A DNA stretch of 64,000 bases from Opisthocomus hoazin (taxonomy: Eukaryota; Chordata; Aves; Opisthocomiformes; Opisthocomidae). Positions 30,228 to 43,300 of this stretch are shown here, one piece after another. The DNA lies in the NCBI RefSeq assembly GCF_030867145.1, contig NC_134419.1, positions 75,077,403 to 75,141,402 of the forward strand. The letters run 5' to 3'. The position numbers and the translations under genes were made by a program. The stretch's first letter is position 1, and every line of letters begins with the position of its first letter. The notes beneath the pieces were generated by a model, which ran no database searches, was not told the DNA's origin, and was given only the letters and a program-made list of their open reading frames with translations.

Positions 30228-33200
30228 CATCACATTTGTGAATCTCACACGTGAAAATTGTATCAATACACAGCCCTGTTCTAAATTTCCCAATTACTTC
30301 TACCATGTCGTATTCCGTCATTAAATGGGATGTATAAAGTTAACTGCATTGCAGATTACTAGATTCATTATAACAAAAAAGAGCTTCTTTAGTATTGAGA
30401 AAAATTATTATCCCATCCATCACAGTAGATTCAGTATTTATTTTGGCCATCAAAATTCCCTACTTAGGAGGGAACAAGGAAGAAATAGTTCTGAAGTGAC
30501 TTCCTTTACAAGTTTTCTTGCCCCAAATTCAGAATCTTGTTAATAAATTTCCCTGGAGATGCGTGAGGCTGATGACACATCACTGACCAGTGACACACAG
30601 TATGATCAGAGGTAAAAATTAAACCAGCCATTGATGCTCTTCAATAGCCGCCTTTTATAAAAGTATTTCCAAACATACAAGTAGTAAGGTATTTCTACCG
30701 TAAAGGCGTTTTATTTACTCTGCTGGTTAAACCCACATCCCATGACTCATTCCACGGAGGACGTGGGACCACAGAGACATACCGAGGCGAGTTCCCCAAT
30801 GAACAGCGCTGGCACTGTCATGTATTGACAGAGTTAAAAAGGGAATCCACAGAACCTGTTCAATCAAATGCAATCATTTCTAAAGGGCTTTTGTCTCCTG
30901 TTCTTCCCTCCCCTAAGCACTTACTCTCAATTTACTTTCTTTCTTAAAAATGTTAAAAACATCAACCCGAAAATAAACAATGAATCCACCTCACTTTTTT
31001 TCCTCCCTCCTCTCCCCTTATTCCTGGACTGTGAAAAAATCCAAACCCAAGAACCCAGCCAGGTTCTGCCGCACATACAGGAGCACCTGTACTTCAAGAA
31101 ATACGTTCATTTTTCATTATTCACTCAAACTATTATATCACCTATACAAATTGCCTCTAAGCATACTATTTATATTCCTTCTTGTTCTTAATACTGCAGT
31201 ACACTCTCCATGTAAATTCAAAGTAGAAAGGGGATCTCCCGACGGGAACTGCTGCAGAGCTATTTATCACAGTAGAACAACTTCATCAGGTTTGCAATAC
31301 TGGTTTTGAAAATAATTTCTCTTTGGCTTCCAATTAAATTAGCATGAATTTCAGCAGTAATTTAGTCTATGGTAAAAACTCACAACTGAAAACATTTTGC
31401 TTTCTTTTATCTCACAGTATAAAAGCTCTTGCACAGTAGCACTGTTTATGCCGTCCAAACCATCTTGGGAATACTTAACTACAACATTTTCAGCATAAAG
31501 TATCATCTTACAGACCATCCCTAAGCACTTGCCTTATGTTTCAGCATCCTAAATCCAATACCACCTGCTGATGAAATGCACTCTGTCAATACACAACAGC
31601 ACATATTTCTGTCTGTGTATCTCCATTTTGTCGAGAAATATCTGACAAGGCATAAATGTGCTATCTTGACATATTTTTGGCAATAAAAAATACGTTTGCT
31701 TAAAATTTTCATGGACATCCAGAAACACCCTTCCTGAGACAGAAGATTAACGCAGTTTGAGCTGTTATGAGAATGGCCACTGCAGGTCATACCAGATATC
31801 CATGGTGTAGTCAAGCATCCCACTTCTGATGCCTGTCAATAGAAAATACTCAGTGAAGACTAAAAGAATGGTGTAAAAGGATGTAGCATTTCTCTACCCA
31901 CACTCTCTTGACCTCCAACAGTTTGCAATATAGATCCTTCCACAACCAGATAACTTCAGTAATAATGCATTTTGCCATTCAGTAATCCGGAACAACTGCT
32001 TGAATTTACTTCAGCCTGCAAATTGGAGTTCTGCTTGATGACCATTCCCACCTCTACGACAGAAAGGCAGTGAACAGCCGTTGCATTATCACCAAGATTT
32101 TACGATAAATGTTGTATCTCCATCGGTCTGAAAGGACCTAAATTCTTGACTCGTTCCTCTTAACGTAGGCTATTCCATACCTTTAACCACCCTAGTCAAT
32201 CTGTCCTCTTCTCAATTTTGCTTTCTCTCCTTTCAAACAGGGAGAAAACCATCCAAACTGCATTGGTTAAGGAGCAGGAGAGCACAAGGTATAATAAAGA
32301 TAAAGAAAACCAAAAGAAAGATTGCATCTATTTAAGAATCTGACTAATCTTTCAAATGGTTTGATTAAAAAGCAGTACTGAAAATTAGTACAGCTAAGAA
32401 ATTCACAAGTAGGTGGTTTCTTCTACCAAGTCAACTCATTACAATACAGATGTGACTGTTTGTTTAATAAAAAACAGCTCCAAGATATTTTAATTTCACT
32501 AATGTTTGGGGCATTTTTCCTCCTATATTATATAATAAGAAAGACTTTTAGGTGTTTTCCCTTATACTATTAGACATGCTGCATTTTAATTGGAAACTTC
32601 TGGAAATCAATTTTACAGTGAGGCTGCCAAGCCTACATTAATACTTCACACTGTGATATTTTTGTTTTACAGTTTCCAAATCAGAATTGACCAGAACTTC
32701 TCTGAACTTTTGTTCCACAGGAAGGGCAAAGGTTTTAATGAGACTTTAGTCTGGTGATTACTTTTTAAATATTTTGTAAAATCTGAGGGATTTGGTAAGC
32801 ACTTGAGATGAAAAACACCAGCAGAGTTTGTTTTTGTAGTCTAAGTACAATTTAAAATGTAAAATGACCGAGAAACAGAATAGTCTCAAAAACGAAGGTC
32901 AAGCACCAGTAGCACTGAAAAAACAAAACAGGAAGGTTAAACATACATTTAATTCTTTTATCGGGTAGAGTTTACATCTGTATTCTATTTTTTCACAATA
33001 AACCCATTGATCTTTTAATAAAAGTGAATTAAGACTGCCTTAGTCTCCATTTCCAGCCAGCTGCTTAAAAAGAAGCTCTCAGACTACGTAAACAAAGTAA
33101 CCCCAAATTATCAACAGCAATCCATTAGAGCGAGGCAGCACCATCCGAGAAGGAGCGTGCCACGCTATCGGTTTATTAAATTCAGCCTTTTCATTGAAAG

Positions 33201-36200
33201 ACAACCCGGCTGGAATGCCATCAGCCAAGTACTACAGCGGACCCTTGCTCCCCGATTTCATTACACAAACAGAACTAGACTTTATCGATCCCCAGGAGAG
33301 CCCTTGGCAAGCAATGCGTAACGGCGGTGTTTTCACGGAGGGAGGTCGGACCCTGCCACGCCGGTGGGGACAAGGAGCTCAGCAGCTGAACCCGCTCGCG
33401 CTTCCAGCCGTCCGCAGTCACCCACATGGGATCCATCTGTGGAAGTCCTGAAAGACTTCAGAAAAAAACAAAACAAAAAAAACCCCAAGCCAACCAAAAC
33501 AACCGGCACAAATTCACTCCGACCACATAGTCACCAAGTTTTTTGATCTTTTTGAACAAACAAAACCCCTAATGTTAATAAATACTGAATAAATCAAGCA
33601 GCTTTATTTCTCAATGAGAGATGGCTGGAGACTTCAGATCTATCATCAAAAATATTCAGCATACAAGAAAGTGCATACCAAAAAGGAGTTCAATCAACCA
33701 AGGTACAGTTTGTGGGTAACTCCATGAACAAGTAACAACAATTTTGATTTAACTGCAGGGTCCACTGTTGCATGTGCAAACAGACTGCCCGAGACTCCAG
33801 TGCTAGTATCAACACGCTGATTTTATCCCAACTGCAAACTTTGAATTAATTATGCAATCAACATTGTTAGGACCCCAGGGCTGCGTTCTTCAGAGCTTAG
33901 CCAACCTTTCTGTTTTATTAAAGAATAATGCATTGTAACCCTTAAAAGATGTTATGAATAATAACCAAAATTCATTTTCTAGCTCATAAAATTCAAACTA
34001 CTTTTGAGAAGTATATAAAGTGCAAGGGAAATGTTCCTTCCTCTTCAAAAAGCTGTGCCGATTCTCATTCTTTTAGTTACATCATTGCAGGCCCAAAACC
34101 TGTGTGATGGGAATTTTACAGGCCAGCCCGGGAGCTGTAATGCGCTTCCCAATGCATTTCCAACACAGAAATGCAGAGCAAACGCTCACCTCCTCCTACA
34201 TCGTTTGATTTCCTGGAAGTGAAATGCAAATATTTTGAGTTGCACTTAAAATAGAAGTGGACCAACACTTACTCAGTTCAGTTAATTTGTTATGACATTA
34301 CCTTTTTGCTATTTTGTTTTTAAATGTGCCCCAACAATCTTTAAACTGACCAAAGCAATGTATAATTTACCAACTGTCACCTCTTTTCTGTTTATTTCCC
34401 AACTAAATTTAAAGTATTAACAGAAATAACTAATGATAAACTGTTTCCAAACACAAAATAGTTACATCTTACAACTAATAGGAAACATTGTTTCATACAA
34501 ATATTGACTGCATATTCATACTTAGCTGTTCTTCACTCAACATAAAAAATTTTTAGCATTTCAGAAGGTTTTCATACTGTCCCTCAGGTAAATAAAAGTA
34601 TCTTGAGTAAGTGTAAAACACATTAAGATACTGAGTAAAAGACAAAAAGGAAGACAGCCAAGATTCACGCTCAATATCCTACAGCTATAATGCCATTTTC
34701 TGGCCATTAACTGCCTACATCCATCACAAAAACGGAATTAAATTACTTTAATCTTGAATTTCACTCAGATTTAAGGTAAGGCTCAGCTCTATATTTGGCT
34801 ATTGTGGTCTGCACAGAAGCATTTACAAAGAAATACTTCCCCCTCCTTTAAATACTTTCAGAAAGTATATTTTCTTTGTTTTTCCCCAACACACGCTATT
34901 CCTAGGAATCTCCTGAGCTGTCTGGATTCTACTATCTTCATAATTACGTGTACACTCTGTATAGCTGCATTCACCTTGGCTCTTTCACAAAAATCACCTG
35001 AAATATTTAATGCTTTCTAGCTTGCTTTTGGTACTGGAAAATGGCCAACAGGTGTCCAAAAAAGCTCATGGATAGTGAGAGAAACAACTGCTTTCTATTG
35101 AGGAAAAAGGGGAAAATTTGGGATGGTCTGTTTTTTTGTTTTTCCCTTTCCCCTTTACTCCCTAGTTCTGTCCAGCTCTCATTCCTCCTTTTACACGCCA
35201 GCATAATCCTTCCCTCCACCCGCTCAGTATCCCAAGCCAAGGGAGACTGCGGATGCTTACGTGACAACATCCCAGCTGCGAACGGCTGCACATGAACAGA
35301 CAAACGTGCCACCAGCAAGACCCACGCAGCCAACGCAGTGCTGCTTTCAACGATGTGCACCCATGCCCACACTCGGGCAGATCCCATTACCCTCCCCAAC
35401 ACCACCACAGTTACCAACGAGAGAACTCTGGTTTGGAGTTTAAAAGTTAACAGTAACCAGTACGCTCCAGGGACTTTCATCTGACCGTCGTGACGGGTTG
35501 CTGCAGCCGTGATGTGTGCATGGTGGGAGTTTCTCATCTCTGTTCTATCAGCTTGGGACACATCTGCCCAGAGCTAAAGATAACGCACAGCTCTGGGCAC
35601 AGGCTGTCAACAACCTCCAAGCATTGCGGTCTTCTCTAAGACTTCTTGCCAAGAGTTTGTTTTTTCGTTTATAAAGATGTAAGTGGGAGTTTTCCATTGC
35701 TTGTTCTAAGCAACTAAAGCCACTCTGAAGTCCCCATACTGAAGCCACTATATCTGAAATAAAGCCAGTGATTAGGCTTGCACAAGAGGAAAAAAATCTG
35801 TATGTTCAGGAATTACATCATAAAAACCATACTTTTAACATCTTGATGACTAGATAGACAAACACATATTTAAATGAATACTTATGAAAAGATATTTAAA
35901 GATAACTTTTGCAGAAGGGCAGTTGCCAGTCTCGTGTGTTCAAATTCTTTACATTTTGAGATTTACACAAGCCAATGGGTGCCTGGTGTACAGTAACATT
36001 CCTGAAACTGGACACAAGTCATTAAACACCTGTTCCTATTCCCACCCCATACCTGTTCTCACCCATATTCTTCTGGCTAATAAATTTTTTTCTGTCTCCC
36101 CAATGTTTTTTCATTTTTTTCTGACTCCCCAAATTCCCACTGTTTCTTCAACACAACGTATTTATTCGGAGTATCTAGTTTGTACAAAAGAAGCATTGGG

Positions 36201-38726
36201 AAATGCTGCTTTATTTAGTAAGTTTGAGCTCAGAGAATTATACAAGCAATTTTACACTGGTCTTTCACTTTGGAGACACCCTGTGATAGCTGTAAATCAC
36301 AGCACGAAAACTGTGAAGTCCGGTATAAGGCTGCTCAAAGCCACATATACGGTGTTTCAGACTGGAGAGAACAGAACAAAACATTGCAAGATGGTCCCTT
36401 CAATAACGAGCATTATGTACCCCACAACAGCTACTGTACCCTGGTCCCAGACTGCTGATGACAGAAACAGCAAGTTAGCAAGTTTACGGATTCTGACCTG
36501 CCCCAGCCTGGCTGACTGTTTATTCAGAGCTGAAATAATAATACACAGATGACAGACAAGTATGAACACAACTCCTGAAACCGAGAAACAAAGAGAAATA
36601 GTACAAGTATGTAGCTACTAAAAAAAGCTTACCTAAAATTAAGGTCACTTTTTAAGCATGTTTAAGTATTTTTACATCAAACTATTAATGTATCCATGTT
36701 GTCTTTTTGTATTTCCCAAGGTCCCTTTTTTTTATTATTTCTTTTTTGCTTATATCTGCCAGTCTGCGCCATACACAATGGCATTTTATTAAAATAGACT
36801 ATTGAAACTAAATTCATTTATGTTGCTACCTAAACTTTGTGTTTGGCATACAACAACAAGAGATGCTGATATGGGATGGTGCTTACAGGAACATCACACT
36901 GCACATTCCTGGCTGGAATTCCAGAGGCTGCCACCATGAACACTAAAACATCGCACAGATTCAAATATTGCCATTTTATGTCTCTCATCTACTAATACTT
37001 AGTATCAGCGATACTAAACAGGCAGAATAGCGACATCAACTCAAGACTGAAATTCTAAAGAATCTTTCAAACTCAAGGTGTACTTATACACGTTTAGAGA
37101 CTGAGACTCCCTATAAAATTAAAACAGCTATATGGTCAAAATTTTACAGGAAAAAACACAATTCTGTGATTGTAAATAGAATACATAAAATTAGTTAACA
37201 TTTACTGGAAATTGCCATTAAACACCCAGTTGGGAACAAGCTAATTAAAGATGGGATCACACGGACATACTTCTGAAGCTGAAAGCCAGTATCCATCTCG
37301 CCCACAAAGAAGCTACTCAAGAATCCTGAAAAACACAGCACAGTTGAAGAAAGCTTGAGTGGAAAACAGTAAGAAAGAAGAGTTAAGCTTGTACATTTGA
37401 TGAATATTAGCTTCTCTGAATTTTAGCCAACTTTGTCAGCAACTTTAAAAAATATCAAGTAACTACAGGAAAAAAAATGTAACGTGCCTTGTCTTTTTAC
37501 TTCAAACAACAAAGGTCTCAGGGAATAAAAATTGTATGATAACTGAAATGGAACTTGTTTACTTACAATCTGCTGCAGAAATTCTTAAGGAGACCCCTGC
37601 ATTAAACTTGGAAAGAGAGATTAAAAAAAAAAACTATGACAAAAAGATAAAACCCAAGTAGGGCCCTCAAGAGGAATGCTTCATTAGAGACACACCAGCT
37701 ATGTTGTCTCAGGTCTATCTCAAAAGGAGTTTATTTTGGCAGCTCTGAGAAGCAAAAGAAAAAAAAAAGAAAAAAAAAGAACAGTGTGTTTCAATCATGT
37801 GGATCTCATATCTTTCTCTTGAAGAGTTGCCATAAACTGACAATATTTTTTTGAGTTCATTAAATTAAATGTATGAAATTAAGTATTAAAGTTTATTTTC
37901 TTATAGTTAACAAAGTGAAATAAACACTGGAAAAATATGCACAACCTAATATATCACACTCACGCTTTACACTTACATACACAGATTTGTCATATTGATA
38001 TCAAATATCTTTAAACACTCACTAATACCTCACTAGCTGGCGTCACATCTAAAGTACAGCACTCATCTCAGCAGCTTGCACAAATACTCCCCGGGAGAGC
38101 TAAAGTAATGCCCTGTCAGAGGGGCTTCTACTGTCTAGCTATCAAGGAAAAACACTACAGACCACATTTATTTAATAGAAAAAAAAATATCCAAACAAAA
38201 TTAAATTGATACAGTTTAATAAAAGTGAGCATGTTTTAGAATTTTTTTTCTGTGCCACTGCACAGGGAACCAGAACATTAACATTCACCAGAACTCAACC
38301 ACCAGCACGACAGAAATGGGTGCGAGGGCAGTGTGCACGGTTTTTTATTTTTATTTTTTGAACACATTGACCACAATTATGATGTACCAAAAAGTAAACC
38401 AATGCAAATGAACTTTTTAGTCCTTTGTAATGATTAATAGAAAACAGGGACTAAACCTGCTACCCTTACTCATATGACTCACTTCAACTCATATCTGTTT
38501 TTTCTCATCTTTGAAAGCAATAAAGACACTGAACGATTCTAAAGGACGACACAAGAGAAAACCAGGTATATTCTCAGCAAGGTACAGTATTTACTTTTCA
38601 GGTATCTATGAAGTCTCCAACTTACTCTTTTTATATATGGATTACACAGGCGTTGCTCTGGCAACTTAACCCAGTGGCAGCTTCTTAGCTTCTGGGTAAA
38701 ACCCTTCACTGCTGTGCACCAACCAG

Positions 38727-39175
38727 GTGCACAGAAGCCTATATTTCTCCCTTTCCATGAGCTTCTCTGTTTTTAACCCTTTTGACCATTTCTTGTATGT
38801 ATGTCTCTCTTCAACCCAAACTCCCCATTACAGCCGTTGTGTTCTGTGGTTACCTCCAAGCCTCTGTGCCGTTCTCCCCAGCAAGCGCCAGTGCTCACCA
38901 GCATCCAAGCTTTCCCCACCTTTCCTAGTGACTCCTCCAGCAACGATCCTCAAAGAGTCTTCTCTGGTGCTCCAAACCTTCTCCCAGCTCCAAAATTCAA
39001 CCCTTCATCCCACTCACCCACCCATGAGCCCCAAGCACCGCCGGGAATACTCCTCTGTACCAGGCATTCCCAAAGCCTTCCTTCTGCCTCTAATGGGGTT
39101 TCCAAAACCTCGGCCAGAAACACACAGAACTTGCCAAAAATGTATCCAGACAAGACTCTGAGGGTAGGAAGATAA
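38727..39175. other. Pyrimidine-rich intronic island, plus strand
   Basis: This stretch is unusually rich in C and T on the plus strand and carries two overlapping open frames in the same direction (144 and 124 codons). Both translate to Ser/Pro/Thr-rich sequence with no recognisable domain. The scarcity of stops is explained by the skewed composition. It could be an intronic regulatory patch or a non-coding exon, and nothing here decides between these. Confidence 0.4.
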
Positions 39176-39599
39176 GACCTACCCAGGAAAGTGTGGGCTG
39201 ATGGTAGCCTTAAACTGAATAAATTATGTCATGCTTCACTTTCATGCCCAGCTACTGACTCAGCCTGTAGAATATTTGAAGACATAATAAACACCAGACT
39301 GACAGTTTTTCAAATTGTGAAACACTGATATTCAGGAGTTGAAATATACTCCTAATTAAGAATTCAGATGTGAGATGTTAGCTTTAGATTAAGATACGCT
39401 ATGTGGGATTTTCAAAAGCATTTATAGTATTTATGCAACTAAATCACGCTGAAAGACAATGTCACTTTAAAAACTGCCATTCCAGCTTTTTTAATTTCTA
39501 TTTGCTTTCATACATCTAAGAACAAGAAGTAATATTTTGAATCAGTAACTCAGAACAGTGTAACATTTCTAACTTGAAGGCTTTCTATCAATATATACA

Positions 39600-39929
39600 A
39601 TCATAGAATGGTTTGGGTTGGAAGGGACCTTAAAGATCATCTGGTTCCAACCCCCCTGCCATGAGCACGGACACCTTCCACCAGGGCAGGGTGCTCAGAG
39701 CTCCATCCAACCTGGCCTTGAGCACTGCCAGGGAGGCGGCAGCCACAACTTCTCTGGGCAACCTGGGCCAGTGTTTCACCACCCTCATGGGGAAGAATTT
39801 CTTCCTAATATCTAATCTAAATCTGCCCTCTGCTAGTTTAGAGCCGTTCCCCCTTGTCCTATCACTGCACACCCTTGTGAAAAGCCCCTCTCCATTCTTC
39901 CTGTAGCCCCTTCAGGTACTGGAAGGCTG
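39600..39929 (-). mobile_element. CR1 LINE, short 3' fragment
   Basis: This is a minus-strand CR1 3' end beginning with the tail ATTCTATGA. The translated minus strand shows [20 protein letters not shown], then [19 protein letters not shown], the standard CR1 ORF2 C-terminus. About 330 bases remain. A run of 20 A starts 37 bases to its right, but on the plus strand, and is therefore not a tail of this element. Confidence 0.95.
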
Positions 39930-39965
39930 ATGGTACACTTGATGTTTTCTCAAGTTGAACAACTT

Positions 39966-39985
39966 AAAAAAAAAAAAAAAAAAAA
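39966..39985 (+). repeat. A20 homopolymer with A-rich extension
   Basis: Twenty A, followed by an A-rich stretch interrupted by C and G to about 40011. It sits just right of the CR1 fragment at 39600-39929 but on the wrong side and strand to be its tail. Confidence 0.9.
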
Positions 39986-41025
39986 CAAAGAAAAAAAACA
40001 AAACCAGTGAAAGCTAAATAATTTACCCTTAGTCATTCAACACTTTAATATACACAACCCAGTACTGAAGAAACAACTTCAACGACAGTCGTACATATAC
40101 GCAAATAGGTGTTAACAGTCATCTTAGGATAGTAGAAAAGAGTGAAGGACAACGTGGAGAAAACAGCACAGGAAAGCTTATTAGTAAAAACTTCATTTCT
40201 GTGGGATCTTGGCTAAATAATATTGCAACATTCAAGTTAACACATCCTTAACACATGTAAAAAGATGTTATTCAGACTGAAAATCTGAAGGAAAAAATAC
40301 GGCAATAACAAATCTCCGTGTTTAAGTGTCTACAGTTTATATTATCAGGATAGAGTAACACACCTCTGCCAAAAAAAATCTACTTGCGTCACTCCCTTAC
40401 ATCTGCAGATTAAAAAGTGAATAAATAAAAAGGCTCCCTTTACCACAGTATTCCAGGCGCATGTTAGAATTTCAACCTTAACAGCAAGTAAAGCAACAGC
40501 TATTTGCACAAAGTATCAACAAGTATCTGTACAAAAATTCTGGACCATCAGAAGAAGTGCACTTTAAAAGAATTTTCTTCTATTGTCCCTAAAAATGTTT
40601 ATTTTCATAGTAAATTTTCATTCATGAAATAAGCATTCTAATTTTAGGTCTATTTTGTTTGTCAAGTGTTCGTTAACCAAGCTTGCTTTGTTTGCTGGGA
40701 GAGGAGAATTTGTAAACAAAGCCTCTCTGGGCTCTCCGAGGGGGTCCGTTCTCAGCAGGAGACCATCCTGCTTCACCTCGGGACCATCTCCACATGTGGA
40801 GCTCACAAACCACACGGCTGAACCGAAGCCACTATTTCTCTCACTGCAACAGTCTCAAAATGAGACAAAAAGCTGTACTGCAACAATGTGTAAGTTCCGT
40901 CACCATAGCAGGGATGGTGTGTGGTCTCCAAAACCGGGAATGCCTAAAGCAAAGCAGCCGGGCATCACGCCTCCCCTACAGCGCATGCAAACATCTACAG
41001 CAAGAGACAAAAACCACAACCCCAG

Positions 41026-41583
41026 CATCACAGAATGGTTTAGGTTCGGAGGGACCTTACAGACCATCCTGTTCCAACCCCCCTGCCCTGGGCAGGGACC
41101 CCTTCCACTACACCAGGGTGATCAGAGCCCCGTCCAACCCGGCCTTGAGCACTGCCAGGGAGGGGGCAGCCACAGCTTCTCTGGGCAACCTGGGCCAGGG
41201 CCTCACCACCCTCAGACTGAAGAATTTCTTCCCTATATCTAATCTAAGTCTCCCCTCTTTCAGTTTAAAGCCATTACTCCTTGTAAAAAGTCCCTCTCCA
41301 GCTTTCTTGCGGGCTCCTTCAGGCACTGGAAGGCTGCTGTAAGGTCTCCCCGCAGCCTTCTCTTCCCCAGGCTGAGCAGCCCCAGCTCTCCCAGCCTTTC
41401 CTCCCAGCAGAGGGATTCCAGCCCTCGGATCACTGCTGGGGCCTCCTCTGGCCCCGCTCCCACAGCTCCAGGTCTGTCCTGTGCTGAGGGCTCCAGAGCT
41501 GGACGCAGGACTCTCGGGGGGGGTCTCAGCAGAGCGGGGCAGAGGGGCAGAATCCCCCTCCCCCCCAGCCCTGCCGGCCACAC
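41026..41583 (-). mobile_element. CR1 LINE, 3' part, decayed
   Basis: This is a minus-strand CR1 fragment. The minus-strand translation shows the CR1 ORF2 tail in two frames: [16 protein letters not shown] in one, then [18 protein letters not shown] and [18 protein letters not shown] in another, with a frame change around 41275. The 3' end gives ATTCTGTGAT on the minus strand. It is closely similar in its last 200 bases to the copy at 39.6 kb, and belongs to a different subfamily from the 46-kb copy. It is GC-rich compared with its surroundings. The right boundary near 41583 is approximate. Confidence 0.93.
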
Positions 41584-42868
41584 AACGGTGCAGAAAGCGG
41601 AATCTGAACTGCCACCGCAGCCCGCACCAGCTTCCGTTCACCTTCTCTGCCGTAACACTCGAAAACCAGGCTGCAGCTGTACTGGTTACCAGAAGAGATA
41701 CTAACCTGGGAGAGCCCCAGAGTTTCTCAGCTTCAATGTATTTGAGTCCCCTGGGACCATGCTAAATATAAAAAAGTGGGGAAGAATCCAAATATAGGAA
41801 TGCTGAACAAATGCAGGAATAAGACACAGAAAATGCTGCTAGATAGAGAGATGTACTGAATTTTTGTCAATCTATTTTGCAGGGAATGGGGACTGCCTGA
41901 GGACATACCACAATAAAAATAATTGTATCTTTTCAACACATTCTTTTTGACAATTACTTGTTTTCAAACCCCTCCTTATGTTAATGAATTCTGTCTCCTT
42001 AATTATAAACAAAATATTAAACTTATAGAACTGGAATTCTTGCCAATTAAGTCCATTGTTATAACACAAAACAGAACAAAATGAAATTATAGTAGCAAAT
42101 TCTGTAGTGGTAGTTCTGCATGCAGATTTTGCATCTATTAGCAACGTAAATGCACATGTGCATGCTTGTGGCTCTGTAAAACTGCCCAGGTTCAACACCA
42201 TTCTCAGAGTTGGTTAGAACAGATTCACTATTATGCTTTCATCCAAATTATTACAAGGTACATGAATGTCTGCTTGCACCTTTAGGAAAACACACTGTTC
42301 AACGTTATGGATCCCCGAAGTCTCTGAGCTGAAACATCAACACTGCAGTTTGCTCTTAATGCCAGACGTTTGGAAACTGTTTTCTTTATAATCACCTTCG
42401 CAGAAGAACACAAGTTCGAAGGCAAATGGGCTGGAACCAGTAAGTATACCATATACTATGTTAAGTTCTGCTCACTCCAAAACCTGGTAATTCAAGGGTG
42501 TATTTAAACATGCATCCAAACACAGGATTAGGGGAGTATTAAAATCAGAACTGTGCTTATAAAAACCAAGCACTTTGTTGGCATGCTAACAGTTTATAAA
42601 CTTCACTTTTCAGAGTGAAAATAATTAAAAATTGCCCAGGCAATCACCTTGCTTTATTTTAAAATCAATAAAGCTCCACACTGTATGCATGTGCACACCT
42701 GTCTTGAAATATGAAAGCATTCATGCACTTCCACGCATTTTTAACATATTTCTAAATTAGAGAGCAAAGTATGATAAACACTTCATCAAGTGCTTGACAT
42801 CATACACCAATAAATGGTGACACAGTAATTTAATCCAGATCTACACATCTAAAGGTCAGTGGTCAAAG

Positions 42869-43300
42869 ATGTTCCTGAACTCTTCTGCCTCCTGTTCAGC
42901 CTTGGTGGCACCTGAAGCTGCTGGCAGGCACAAGGGGGGCCCCGGGGGCTGCCATACTGGTGAGGTTTGGCAGCAGCATGGCACGTCCCAGCTCCACCAG
43001 CACCCCCGCAGAAAGGCTCCAGCTGCCCCTTTAGGGAGGTCTTCTGTTGGTGTTGCACTGTCCGAGCAACTAACGCAGCCAGGAGCCAAAGATCTGGCCA
43101 TAAACCCAGCAGGAGTTCATAAATCTCGGGGAAGGAACAATATCTACAGTTTTAAGAGACTCTGGGGAGAAGGTTCACTCTCAGTCTTGTTTGTTGTTGC
43201 TCCAAGACATGCAACCACCACAGAGGGAAGAGGATTAAAGCAAGCCCGTCTTGTGCAGAATGGAGCTTGTAACGTACTAGAGATTTTAGACAGATTTTAG
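42869..43300. other. GC-rich intronic island, unassigned
   Basis: This is a patch rich in G and C within AT-rich intron, open for 143 codons on the plus strand and 81 on the minus strand (42856-43101). The minus-strand frame ends KAEQEAEEFRNIFDH and stop, which looks more protein-like than its surroundings, but I do not recognise it. There is no poly-A tail to suggest a processed retrocopy. Confidence 0.35.

Noticed and set aside
35041..35443. Plus-strand open frames of 84 and 60 codons
   Set aside because: They overlap the longer minus-strand frame and reflect local composition.
39930..40011. A20 run beside a CR1 copy as a retrotransposon poly-A tail
   Set aside because: CR1 ends in octamer repeats, not poly-A, and the run is on the 5' side of the element.
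40655..41342. 195- and 182-codon plus-strand open frames
   Set aside because: The right-hand halves are antisense shadows of the CR1 element at 41026-41583; the left halves are unrecognised.
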